From Blasia pusilla (lineage: Eukaryota > Marchantiophyta > Marchantiopsida > Blasiales), in the NCBI GenBank assembly GCA_050084515.1, contig CM114271.1, positions 13,020,001-13,084,000 of the forward strand: 64,000 nucleotides of DNA, written 5' to 3'. A program made the position numbers and the translations under genes. A model generated the notes under the pieces. It ran no database searches and was not told where the DNA came from. It saw only the letters and a program-made list of their open reading frames with translations. This document shows, piece after piece, positions 25,047 through 36,545 of this stretch (the first letter of the stretch is position 1; every line of letters begins with the position of its first letter).

Positions 25047-27339
25047 TCATTCTCTCTTATTTGATTCATCGTCCAATATATATAACACCGGTGCTGACGT
25101 CTCACCATTTCTTCCTCCTCTTTCCCTAGCTCTAGTCACGCGTATCCCACCTCCACGAGGAATAGTCCTTTCCAACTCAACATCAGCTTTACCATCATCA
25201 GTTTCTAGTGTTGGCTGTGTCGGAAACATCTCCCACTCTCTCTCAAAGAATCCAAAGAGTTCATCCTGCATTCGACGAGGGTAATAGTATGTTCGAGGAT
25301 ATCTGCCTTTAATCCTTTGAGGAATATCTTGCCATAAGAAAGGTGGCAAGATCAATTCGAGTCTCCTCAAAACAAGCTCATCCATCAATGGATTTTGATG
25401 ATGGTTTAGCACAAGTTGTCGAGTTGTGTTGAGGGCGTCTCGAACTTCTTGTAAATTCAACCCTTGAGCAAAGAAGAATTTTTCTGCCTCTCAATTTTGG
25501 AGATCAATGGTTGTTATGTGGATGAGCTCTCCTCAATCGTACATGTCAATGAAGCGGACCAACCACGCTCGCATTGCCCGATCAATCCTCCACTCGTGAG
25601 GGATTTATGCTTGAACCACCCTGTCTATATTCACTTCGAGATTATAGTTTGATCGGGGGCTAAGATGTCCCACACTGAAAGTGAAATTTTCTTGCTCTTG
25701 GGTTAATTTGCGATAAATGGGTGGTGCATTGCCATCAGGAGCATGGAAAGATATGCCGAAAAGGTGATAGAATCTTCCTGACCAAGCTTGTCTACAAGTT
25801 GGACACTTTTGAGATAGAAGCATGGCCTTTTGAAGACAATATGGATGTCAATAACAAGCTTTACATATGCCTGTCACTTAGCAACCTTCTGCAACAATGG
25901 GGTTGAAGCAGATCATGTATTTGGGGTAGTTTTTTGGCATGAGGGCTAAAGGCAAATACATGATCTGCTTCAACCCCATTGTTGGAGAAGGAGGCCTTCA
26001 CATATTGCAATTGCCTTTATCCAATCCAAAAGATATTGCACTTGTGTGTTCGGATTAAGAGGCATTGGTGCCAACATCATAGAGGCATAGTTTGCAGCGT
26101 TTGGATCTACGACATTGTCCCATGCTGTGCATAGAGCTAGAGGCCTCAACTCCTCGATAGGTTGAAATAAGATCATATCAACCTCCTTCACGAGACGACC
26201 CTCAAGTAGGGTTTTCTCGAGGGTGAGTTGTCCCACGTTACCTCTTGCTCTCCATCGCACCAATTCATCCATCTCTTGCTGTCGTCTTGCCATGATGTTC
26301 TTGTATGCTCTCCTTTATTGCTCTGTGTGGTCAACCATTACAACTCTTTGCCTTCTATGGAGGTCATCTCTGGCAATAGATTCGTTCAAAAGCCTCTCCA
26401 TCTCTTTCTTCAATCCAATGTAATCCTCATATAGTTGTTCATACTTCCCCTTCAAAAAGTTGAATTATGCAGCCAAATCAAGATTGAGTTGGGAATTTGC
26501 TATTAAACTCTCCAACTATGATAGACGAGATATTACCTCGCTATTTTTCGGAGCACTCTCCCCACGAATGGTTCAAGGAGGAGCACCGCTATATATAGGG
26601 CGATCAAAACTCTCCCCAGGCTCATCAAAACTTGTACTACGGCCTACATAGAAGTTATTCAAACCATCTCGTCTATCCTCCGCCCCCATCTGTACTCGCT
26701 CTTCATCTCCACTCTCATCTTGTATATATTCTTTAGTACGACAATTTCTTTTTTGACCATTTAAGAAAGATAGTATGGCTATAATGCTCTTTGACAATCC
26801 ACCTTGTTGATAATGGCGTGATGACGCTTGTGGTGATGAAGCTTCCACTCTTGCTTGTTTCAAGTGTTGTCGTGGGGTTCTACTGACATCTTCTCTTGGT
26901 CTCTTATCTCTTCTCAAAGACTCCTTATCCACATCGCCATATTGGACCTCCATTCCTTCATCAACTTCGCGACTTTGAGTTGAACAAATACCTTGCTCAT
27001 TGACTTCATCTTCCTCTTGGGAAGGTCTTCGTACTTTCACACACCATTGAATAAAGCCCAATCTTTTGTCCAATCATTCTCTTCCACTTTCCTTGCAAAT
27101 TATCCAATTGCACGCTCCGGCCACTTCAACCGTGACTTCTTGAACTCTCCTTTCAAAACTTGTGGATCAATGGCGCTTTCCAAGTGCGCCTTCAATTCAT
27201 ATTCTGTGACAAATTGCGAGATCGTCTTCTTGTTCATCTTCGGAGGGATCTCTAGTGTTGGTGTATCGAGGGGCTCCTCCCCTCTTCCGTTGTCGTGATT
27301 TTCGTGAGTGCTACGATCTTCATGAGGTGGCAACTCCAT
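25047..27339 (-). pseudogene. Unrecognised multi-part gene with RING-like finger, decayed
   Basis: I do not recognise the family. Read on the minus strand, open segments follow each other in several frames. An acidic start (ATG at 27339) runs to a KKSRLKWPERAIG-like end. Next is a polar segment containing DEVNEQGIC and ending GESFDRPIYSGAPP (27073-26573). Then comes a Glu/Arg-rich helical, possibly coiled-coil stretch (about 26570-26250) and a compact segment (26293-25970). A Cys/His cluster (CKAC, HPYC, CPTCR; about 25870-25780) resembles the second half of a RING finger. The last segment (25460-25047) holds LPPFLWQDIPQRIKGRYPRT. Stops, frame changes and a 32-bp inverted duplication at 25892-25984 indicate a broken gene, though short introns cannot be excluded. 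A diverged relative of the middle part lies at 42720-43560. Confidence 0.5.
25892..25984. repeat. Perfect 32-bp inverted repeat, 29-nt spacer
   Basis: Positions 25892-25923 are the exact reverse complement of 25953-25984. The repeat lies inside the RING-like gene remnant and makes the two strands encode the same peptide end (LLQQWG) on either side. One arm is therefore an inverted copy of coding sequence. Confidence 0.95.
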
Positions 27340-27488
27340 CTTGTCTTTTATCGAAATATAAAAAGAAAGGTGATTTAGAAATGATTCTAATAATAGGGAT
27401 ACAATGGCACACAACACATCCGCACATCAATCAAGATTCATCATTTACAAAATTTCATAGTAACATATTCATCTTTTTGAACCAAGTC

Positions 27489-28796
27489 TGTCGCAACCCC
27501 CATAACCAAACAACACCAAATAGGCGCCAAACGAAACATCAAAACTCAAGTGGACTCACGCTTCGATGTTTGCGCTTTGGAGAGGCGTTTGGAAAGGTCT
27601 CTTGGAAAAGTTCAAGAGACAAAATGCGGAACAGAGTTGTGCATTTTGTGCATTAGTGGTCGTGACCATGAAACCTAGACCAAATGCAAACCAAGACTTA
27701 AGATGAGTTGAGTCTTGGAAGGTTGGTTGCCAACCAATTTTGGAACACGAGTAGCATTTGGGGAATTTGATTATGTTTTAGACCATAACGTTTAGCTCCA
27801 AGATGCGTTTGGAATAAGTAAGTGCGCGTTGCAAAGCTTATCTTGAGACGCTTTCAATGCACCAAAGATCTTAGCAAACGCATATGTATAGACTGAGATA
27901 TTGGCTAAAAACAATTGTGAGAGCAATCGGGTAGAGGGCCAATTGGAGAGGCCCGGGTGTCTTTCCCTAAAGGTAGGGGGACCCCGGAGATCCTCAGAAG
28001 TACTAGTAAGGGAGGAGTCTCTCCAAGATGTCTTGGAACACGAATCCCCACTTTGAGCGCCAAATGGTGTCCCAGAGGCACGGGATAGAACGAGAGTTTG
28101 GCATTGGAACTCGAAACCCAAACCTGATCCAAGGGAGTGGACTTTGTACGCCACACTTGGATTCCAACCCAAGATTCACTTTGTGCAAGTCTCGGTTAGG
28201 GACTCTATTGGATTCTCAACATCCACTCCTCTGAGCACCATTGATTTGATTGGCCCCCTTGTATGAGGAGAAGCCTAGATCGATGGTTCCGACTTAGACG
28301 TCGAAGGAGTCATAGTAATATGACGTAGGTGGTTTACGGAGTAGCGTTACTAGGTTTATCTAACCCTATATTGCATCAGGGTGCGGGGCACCCTGATACA
28401 ATATAGGGTTAGATAAACTTTCTGTAATAGTTTGGTTTCTAAGTTTTTGTAAAGATTTCAGTGATTTAGTCACTTTCTGTTTTCTCACAGACTCATTGGA
28501 TTTCCATAAAAAAATTGGAACCGCCAGGCGCGAAATGCCGTTGAGGTTCCTGAACCGACCAGAAAGTCTGTCCCAAGTCTTTCGAGACTTGCCCGTGTTG
28601 TAAGCCGCAAAACTAGGAAGGTTGAGCTTGATGAGAGACCGAGACGAGAACTCGGAAAGTTAGCCCGCTGATTGATCCAAGACCCGACTAACCAGAGTGC
28701 GTGTTTGGATGCAGATCAGCGTTGAGAGCGTGACCTACTAAACGCACGCTTCCGCAACAATAAGATTAACGTTCAAGAAGAGTAGGCGCATGACCC
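27489..28796 (+). mobile_element. 5' LTR of a gypsy-type retrotransposon
   Basis: It begins TGTCGCAACCCCCATAACC and ends near AGTAGGCGCATGACC, the same family as the solo LTR at 35538-36545 (TGTCGCGACC...GCGCGACA). It is followed directly by a primer-binding site TGGTATTAGAGC (28798-28809) and by gag. That order makes this the 5' LTR of a plus-strand element. At about 1.3 kb it is longer than its relatives. A near-perfect inverted repeat lies inside at 28354-28418. No matching 3' LTR follows. Confidence 0.75.
28354..28418. repeat. 31-bp inverted repeat, one mismatch, 3-nt spacer
   Basis: Positions 28354-28384 pair with 28388-28418 apart from one base. The spacer is GGG. It is located inside the 5' LTR and absent from the related LTRs as far as I can see, so it arose after the LTR family formed. 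Confidence 0.9.
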
Positions 28797-28797
28797 G

Positions 28798-28809
28798 TGG
28801 TATTAGAGC
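28798..28809 (+). promoter_or_regulatory. Primer-binding site (initiator Met tRNA)
   Basis: TGGTATTAGAGC, one base from the classical plant retrotransposon TGGTATCAGAGC, lies immediately after the LTR end. Confidence 0.75.
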
Positions 28810-28928
28810 AAATCCTTGGTGAGCGTAAACTTGGGGTCATGGAAGATCTCAAGGTAGCTAGGAGATCGCAACGCTTGAGGAGGAATGCAAGAGACAAGGA
28901 GGATATCTGAGAAAGCGAGAACTGACAA

Positions 28929-29397
28929 ATGGCGACAAAAGGCGAAGAACCGAGGAAACCGCGAGTCAAAGCAAAAATTCTGAGAGATGAATCATTGACG
29001 GACCGTGAGCCGGAGGTGGAGATGGCGACTCCCGAAGTGCCGAGTCCCAAACATGAGGATGTTCCAAATGAAAATCTTTCTGCGGGACCTTCGGTTCTAA
29101 ACTCAAACGATCCAACCTTTTATATCCAAATGATGGGATTGATGAAGTGATGGCGGACCAGATGGCCGAACATAGCAAGGTGATAATAGAATTCAAGTTG
29201 AATGGAGCCTCTAGTTCCGGCAAGAAGCTTTGTAAGACAAATTTTCCAACGCCATTCATAGGAATGGGGCCCCATTCATAGGAATGGGACGTTCTAACGG
29301 AACTCGAACTTTATTTCGAAGCGCAACACGCAGATGAGCAAGACAAAGTGACTATAGCGGTCATGTTTCTGAAGGATCATGCTCTCCACTAGTGGGG
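28929..29397 (+). pseudogene. Truncated gypsy-type gag
   Basis: The ATG at 28929 starts a charged polypeptide (MATKGEEPRKPRVKAKI...). It breaks frame near 29140 and continues in another frame. The recognisable part is ELELYFEAQHADEQDKVTIA followed by VMFLKDHALH and W, the conserved core of the retrotransposon gag domain (F..L..YF...D..K...A...L...A..W). A 17-bp direct duplication (29252-29268, 29272-29288) introduces a stop. The gene is cut off at about 29397 by GC-rich repeat DNA. No pol follows. Confidence 0.6.
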
Positions 29398-29645
29398 GAT
29401 CGCGGGCCAAAAAAGCCCGCGCGCGGGATGTTCACGGGCCCTAGAGCCCGGATACGGGCTAGGCGTGAAGCAACGAATCAGAGGGCGCAACGCGATCCAA
29501 TTTTTCTGCGACACGCGTCCGACATAAAATTGGGGGCCGGTCATGATGTGCACTGGGCAGGAAAGGGCGGATTTCTCAGTGTGCACGGGCCCGAGTCCAG
29601 GACGCGGACACAAACTTTGTCTTCGTGCAACGTTGCTCATGAACA
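29390..29645. repeat. GC-rich repeat related to the hAT-like element interior
   Basis: Sequence rich in CGGGCC and GCCCGCG with an end resembling CAAACTTTGTC then GTGCAACGTTGC. The same motifs occur inside the 931-bp hAT-like element (around 14040-14390). It interrupts the gag reading frame. I could not define target duplications. Confidence 0.4.
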
Positions 29646-29845
29646 ATGTCCATTGGTTGAGATGTATCAATATCTCTTGACAACTTAAATGAAACTGCCT
29701 CAGGTCCTTTATATACATATTTGTATAGTTACTTCATAGCTGAAATACTACTTGCAATCTCCAAAATTAATGTGATAGTAAAAAAGGGTGCACAACATAG
29801 GATTATAGGGCACCATCCAATGAATAGTCATGTTTAAGTATTGCC

Positions 29846-32800
29846 CTACCATTCTCCAACCTGCAAGAATGCACTAATGATGTATGAATACATCATATAT
29901 ATCATATTTTTACGAAGAAGAAAAGGTAATTCAGGGATAGAGGAAAGAATACTTGCGAAAGATTGGATAGCCATCTTCCGTCTCTGTAGTGTTGGCTGTG
30001 AATGATTTAGGATACACTTCTTAGTTTCCTTATACATATATGGTGCATTTGGATTCATAGGTCCACATGGACCATGAATCATAGAATTTTCAAATGTAGA
30101 ATAAAGCTTTGGACAGATACATTGATCGGGGATTTTCGCTGAAATTATTTGGTCATAATTGGAAGTGGTACATGATTTATTCTCACGACCTAAAATAAGA
30201 AGGACATGCATATGTGGTAGACCCATTTTTGGAATTCCATCACATGAATGCACCGGATAACTTGCCTAATATTTGCTTGTTGATGATAAGTTGTAATAAC
30301 TCCTTCTTCTTCTTAAAGACGCACGCAACCAAATTTGGTCAATTCGCAATTGACTGACAAGGTAACAATGTTGAAGTAATATCTTCCTTGAATCTCTTCC
30401 CACTTTGGATTGCATGTCATAGTCAAGAAGTAATCAGACTTTCCCAAGTGACTCATAAGTGCCATTGCATCTTGATACAATTGATGCATATGACACGACC
30501 CTCCAATAAATGAAGAGGGTAGCACAATATATCTTCTAACCCTTCTACTCTTGACATCATGACGATACATGCATCCTTTACACCTTGATACAAGTCAGCC
30601 CTCAACTCCTTCTGATTTAAGCACACCCATGATAATCATTGCATCTCCATTGTGTCATAGAGGTCAACCATATATTCTTGAGTAAGTCAACCAAATTGAA
30701 GTCGTCGATTTTGATCTTCCCCTCCAAGTCGAAAAGTCGAAAACTTGAAAATTTCAAGGCTATATAATACACTTTGTCCTTCTCTCCCCCATAATATCAA
30801 TGTCAAGTCTTTCCTCATTTCATTCATCTGAAATCATCTTCCACATCCGTATGTCTAACATTTCTTTGAGGTTCAGGCGTCATGGCGCATTGGAGTCTCC
30901 CAAATGATATTCGAGGATGCCAACCTGCTTCACCATAGACAAATAAGAGAACAAAGTGTTATGGAATATATACTTCATTAAGGTATGATATATGCCTTAT
31001 TCCTCCTCCATGAAGTCGTACAATAATGTCACGGTGGTCTATGTGCTTAAAATAGTGGCTACCTTGGATGTTGCTAGCAAGTTATAACACGTTGCATCTA
31101 GACCTCTCTTGCTTGCCTTTAGGATGATCCGCATATTAAGATCACTTGCCATATGATGAAACATCTTCACATATGGATTGCTTTTATGTAGCATCTCTTG
31201 CAACCCATTTAAGATCTCAAAGTTGAGATCTGAAGACCTAGACATAAGTCTTTCACGATTCTCCAATTCATTTGCCATATCATGAATGTAGGTTGATCAA
31301 ATTAAGGATGGCATCCTATCTCAGGATGTAAAGGTCTAATAGAGTGATAAATCCTACCTTCAACCCTGAAGTGTCATGTGTCACTGACTTGCTTATTTAC
31401 ATGCACCCCGGTAGATGCTAGTTGAAGTGCAGAATTATAACTTCGAGCATGAATAAGAGAATGAAGACTCCTAGGACCAACACCTAAAATTAATGACTTC
31501 AAGGATGGAGGAGATGGACTTAAGAGGGGTATGTTTATCTTCCCATGGTCAAAACACAAACCATATGGTGAGTTGTGAAACTTCAACCCTCTGACCAGTT
31601 CACATCTCCAATGTAGAGCATGGCATGAAGGGCATATTTTTGTCAAATAGCCCAACGTATGACGACCACTTGTAGAATTCAAACTCCTTCCTAATCTCAA
31701 CTTCCTAATATCACTTTCTTGGAAGTTGGGTCTCGTTGCAATATGAAGTAATTTGCTTACTCTTATGACTCTATCAATATTTGGAAAAGGACAAAAAGTT
31801 TGACCGTTTAGTAAGGTGTCACTATGTGTTGGTAACATAATTCTATAAACTATAACAAGCACAGGATCCACTATTGATGAATCTTCATTGTGAGGATTGG
31901 GAGGAGTCGAAGTATTATTGATGACGACATGTAGAGGTGCAAATAGATTATCCTGAATTGGGGATGTCGGAGGTAACTCATCTCTTAGTGCAGTCATAGA
32001 GGTAGGCCCAAGTGGGATGTTGGGCAACTCAATTCTTGACGATACTATCATGGCAACATCTTGAGCATGAAGTGTAGAATCATCTAGAACGAATTCATCT
32101 TCTCCACCTCTTCGATGAATAACATGATTTTCTTCTACCATAACTCCATCCTTATTGAAAGACATGAAATAAGATCAAAAGCTATATAAATATGATTGTT
32201 CAATGGTAAGAAGGATAAGACATACATTGGAGTATGCCCTTATGATTGGGCTTCCAATAATTGGCGGGTCAATAATGGGAATACGTGGAGTGGCGTGTAC
32301 TCTCGCCTATACTATTGGAGTAGAGCCAGAGAGAAATTAAAGAGCTCTTTTTAGAGTCTCCTATCCGCTTTTTCTGTCGAAGAACTGCCATTTTTCAACA
32401 CGAAAGGCCTGTTTCAATCTGTTTTTGTGATTTGATGATCAAAACCTTACGATAATCCTGTATATCTATAAGATTTCTAAGAATTTGGAGTCTGGAAGAA
32501 CATAGGAATTATAACTGAGTGAAATCAAATATAAGTGAGGAATAGTTTGGCATGGGGAATGATCATGGATGGAATGAACTAACTTTAGAGACATGTTGCA
32601 GGAAGCAAGGTTCTATTTCCAATTCGCGTACAAACTTCTCTAAACAACGGGCACAATGTCTTTTTTGAGCCTCCGCACATGCCAATTTGCACAATTCACG
32701 TAGATGTGTAGAATTTGATGGAAGAGGAAGTCTGCATAAAAATTGGAGAATAGTGCAAGATTTAAGTCATGAAGGAAGATGTCATAGAAGAAAGAAACAC

Positions 32801-32950
32801 TACGTAATGAAACACTCTTATGATGTAGCGGAGAAGCTTTGTGCTTACATTGGAGAATGGTGCTTCAATATGCTGAGATGTTCCCCAATATTTTGAGATG
32901 CAATAGGAATATTTGTCATGGGAGTCAACGGCGGTCTCTCCACGTCCATC
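29846..32950 (-). pseudogene. Helitron Rep-helicase protein, N-terminal half, decayed (copy C)
   Basis: Minus-strand segments in order match plant Helitron RepHel. At about 32730-32600, LPLPSNSTHLRELCKLACAE corresponds to the basic 5' exon. At 32165-31374, RPNFQESDIRKLRLGRSLN is followed by CPSCHALHWRCE (zinc finger) and SLILGVGPRSLHS. At about 31278-31039 is the SKRGLDA segment. At 30570-30313, RRYIVLPSSFIGG is followed by QLYQDAMAL and LTMTCNPKWEEIQ. At 30253-29846, GLPHMHVLLIL is followed by IISAKIPD and NSMIHGPCGPMNPNAPYM. GLPHMH corresponds to the Rep HUH motif. Many stops and frame changes show it is dead, and the helicase half is missing. The upstream part of this element continues beyond the LTR insertion at 33908-41252. 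Confidence 0.8.
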
Positions 32951-33299
32951 AATATGTGATTGAGACTTGACATCTGCATTTTAACGAAACATTGAGGAGA
33001 ATAAGAAAATAATACATTTTTTCCAAAAGAAAAATCGTTAGTATAGATTTTGAAATTCCAACAAAACCAAACCATGAGGAGAAAAAAAAAGTCATAAAAA
33101 AGATGAGTGCTAAGGTCTTTTTTTAATCCTAATAAGAAGGAAGAAAGAAAAATCAAGTGTTTCCTAGTAGAAAAAAAAGATTTTTTTTCCAAAAAAAGTG
33201 TTAAAAAGAGGATGGAAAATATTTAGAGTATTCCCTAGAGGAATTTTTTTAAATCCACAAAAAATATTAACATGAGGAGAGGATTTTAAAAAATGAAAT

Positions 33300-33800
33300 T
33301 TCACTAAATATTTTTTTCTTTTTATTTCAAACCCTATCCCGACCTGAAACTTAACTCTAACCTCAACTCTAAAAACTAACTAAATTGGGCCCTAAGCTCC
33401 GACCTCGACCGAGTCGACCCCAAGCCCTAAACTCGAATCTAGGCCCTAAACTCTGATCTCGACCCCGACCCCAACCCCTAAACTCGGACCTCAACCTTGA
33501 CCCCTAAACTCAAACCAGGGCCCTTAACTCAGACCCCAATCCCGCATCCCCGGCTCCGAACCTTCGATCCCTAAACTCAGACCCCGACTCTAAACCCCGA
33601 CCCCAACCCCCCCCCCGGACTCTGACGGTTAAACCCGGCCTTGACCCCTCACCCCTACACTCGATTACTGACCCCTAAACCTAGTTCGAACCTTCGCGCT
33701 GTGGCCCTAACTCTGACCTCCGTGACTTTGACTCCGCCGTAATGCAGCTTTCACTCCGACAGTCCAACCCGTGCGACTCCAACTTTGCCACCGCGCCGCC
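33300..33800. repeat. Degenerate CCCTAAACTC-type minisatellite
   Basis: Short units built on CCCTAAACTCGGACCCCGAC and variants (ACTCTGAC, CCCGACCC) repeat imperfectly about 15-20 times. CCCTAAA is the plant telomere unit, but the array is not a clean telomeric run. It lies upstream of the copy C Rep exons. Confidence 0.65.
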
Positions 33801-34896
33801 CTAATCCTATAGTGGCTGAATATCGTTGAATCACAAAGGATATGATCCAATGGCTAAGATTCTCAATGTCCTACCAGCCTCCTCTACTATTTTCCTTGGG
33901 ATGGCTCTATTGCGACCCTCATAACCAAACAAGCACCAAGTGAAACATCAGAAATCTAGTGGGCTCAGGCTAGGATAGTTTGCGCGTTGGAGTGGTCTCT
34001 TGGAAGAGACGCAAGAGACACATGAGATGAGACATGAACAAGGTTGAGCATTTCATGCGTTAATGGTCGCAAGTGGGAAACCTGAACCAAATGTGAACCA
34101 AGGCTTGAGATGAGTCGAGTCTAGGGAGAGTGGTTGCCAAAGAGGCGAGAACTGGATTTGGAACGTGACTAGCATTTGGGGTTCTTACTATATTTTGGAA
34201 AGTAAATTTGAGTCCCAAGATGTGTTTGGGACAAATAGAATGGTGTTGGAAAGCTTATGCAAATCCCATTCCAACGCACTAAAAATCTCAGCAAATGCAC
34301 AAGCATAGGCTGAGAAATTTCCCGAAAACAACTATAAAGGGAGCTAGGTACGTTGAGGGCAAAAAAGAGTGGCCCAAACGTCTCTTCCCCAAAGATAGGG
34401 GGAGGGCAGAGAAATCCACAAGTACTAGTAAGGGAGAAGGTCTCCAAGAGTGTTTGGGACTCAAACCCCACTTTGGGGCGATTCAAGGGCATGGAATGGA
34501 TTTGGAGTTTGGCATTGGGACTTGAAACCCGAACCAAGTCTAATAAAGTGGATTTCAGAGATCCCTATTGGATTCCAACCTACGGCCCATATAGTTGGGT
34601 CTTGATTGGGGATCATATAAGGTCCATTAGACATTTGGGACCTCCACACGTACAAATGTCGTTTTAGATGCTTGGACTAACCAAAAAGTTTATCCCAAGT
34701 CTTGAAAGACTTGCGCGTGTTGGGAAACTAGGAAAAAGGAAGGTTGAGCTTGATGAGGTGTCGAGTTGATAACTCACTAGATTGAAGGCTGATTGACCCA
34801 AACCATACTTATATATGTGTTTGGATGCAGATCAAGAGTGAGATTGTGTCCTACTACATGTACGCTTCCGCAACACTAAAGATTGACGTTCAAGAG

Positions 34897-35209
34897 TGTA
34901 GAAAATTGCTAAAGAAGCATAACTGGTGGAAAACGGCTCTCACACTCACACATCACCATGGAGAACAAAATTTTGCAATGAGAGAATGAGTGCAGGCTGG
35001 TCCCCTTCTCAATTATATAGGATATGTACAAGCAAACCTAACCCTAATCTTAACCATAGTCTCGAGTTAGACTAACTACGATTAACTAATCCTAGTTAAG
35101 ATAATTGCACTTAATTGACTAACCAAGATTAAGCTTCCCTACTTTGTGTGAGTACCAAATATAGCAGTTCAGGTGTCTCATGAGTTTGATTGTAACAAAA
35201 TCTTCAATA
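34897..35209 (-). repeat. copia 3' LTR
   Basis: 313 bp, matching 40919-41231 with scattered substitutions. Adjacent to the polypurine tract on its inner side. Confidence 0.9.
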
Positions 35210-35537
35210 CTCCCCCTCAAGCTCATATTGATATCGCTAACGCCTAAATGATTTCTAAACATCTCAAACTTATCTTTAGACAATGCTTATGTAAAGATGT
35301 CAGCAATTTGCTCATCTGTATCTATATACACAAGATCAATTTATCCTGCAAGCACTTTCTCTCTGGTAAAATGATAATGCACCTCAACATGCTTTGTACG
35401 AGCATGAAACACAAGGTTGTTAGCAATCTTGATGCTACTAATATTGTCTACATATATTACACTAGGTCTTAAGTTACTAATACCAATCTCAACAAGCAAT
35501 CGATGAAGCCACACTGCCTCACATGCTATATTGGTTG

Positions 35538-36545
35538 TGTCGCGACCCCCATGACCAAACGAGTGCCAAAGCTAAAACATCGAAACATTAGCGGGCTCAC
35601 CCTAAGATGGTTTGCGCCTTGGAGTGGTCTCGAAGAAGAGACAAGAGACGGGACGCAAGCGAGGCTTCGCGTTTCAAATGTTATGGTCGCGACTGAGAAA
35701 TCTGGACCAAACACGGAACAAGACTTGAAAGGAGTTGAGTCTACTAGAAAGTGGGTTGCCAAAGGAAGAATCTGGATTTGAAACGCCACTAGCATTTGAG
35801 AGTTTCCGACTGTATTTATGGCCATAAATTTTAGCGCCAAGATGCATTTGGATCGAACAAGGATGCGTTGGAAGACTTATGGAAAGATGATTCAAACCCA
35901 CTAAAGATCTCTGCAAACGCATAAGCAGCAGTTGAGAAACAACCCGGAAACGGCTGTAAGTAGAGTCGAGTTGAGGACCACAATGAAGGGCCCGACCCTC
36001 CTTTTCCAAAGGGGGGGGGATTATTGGAGAACCCCAAAAGTACTAGTAAGAGAGAAGGTCTCCAAGAGTGCTTGGAACTTGAACCCCAATTTGGGCGCCA
36101 TGGGGCGGCTCAAGGGCATGGAACGGATCGAGAGTTTCGGGTTGGGTTGGAAAACGTGAACCAAGTCTATGGAGGCAATTCTAGACATCCCTCTTAGATT
36201 TCACCCCGTGACTCAATTACTTGGGTCTCGGTTTGGAACTCACACGAGGTCCGTTGAACAGTTGGGATCGCTAGGCGCGCAAGTGCCGTTTTAGGTTCTT
36301 GGACTACTCATGAAGTCTGTTCCAAGTCTTGAAGGACTTGCCATATTTTGGAAACTAGGAAGTAAGGAAGGTTGAGCTTGATGAGACACCGAGTTGAGAA
36401 CTCCGTGGGTTGGAACGTTGGTTGGCCCAGACTCGACTAACGAGAGTGCGTGTTTGGGTGCAGATCGGCAATGAGATCGTGTCGTACTGAACGTACGCTT
36501 CCGCAACAATAAAGATTGACATTCAAGGAGAGTAGGGGCGCGACA
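35538..36545 (+). mobile_element. Solo LTR, 1008 bp, TSD GGTTG
   Basis: It starts TGTCGCGACCCCCATGACC and ends TAGGGGCGCGACA. It is flanked by the exact 5-bp duplication GGTTG (35533-35537, 36546-36550). The inserted copy splits the RNase H coding region of the copia. Removing it rejoins a minus-strand ALSSTEVEYRGAT-type segment with CEAVWLHRLL. A solo LTR arises by recombination between two LTRs of one element. It belongs to the same family as 27489-28796 and 33908-41252. Confidence 0.9.

Noticed and set aside
25892-25984. Inverted repeat as a transcription terminator or microRNA precursor
   Set aside because: It is plant nuclear DNA, so rho-independent terminators do not apply. The perfect arms overlapping coding sequence fit an inverted duplication better; a small-RNA role would need read data.
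27489-34896. 27489-28796 and 33908-34896 as 5' and 3' LTRs of one element
   Set aside because: They differ in length and sequence, no polypurine tract precedes 33908, and the DNA between them is Helitron-derived.
33908-36545. The LTR at 33908 and the one at 35538 as a pair bounding one retrotransposon
   Set aside because: The second copy has its own exact GGTTG target duplication and lies inside the copia, so it is an independent later insertion.
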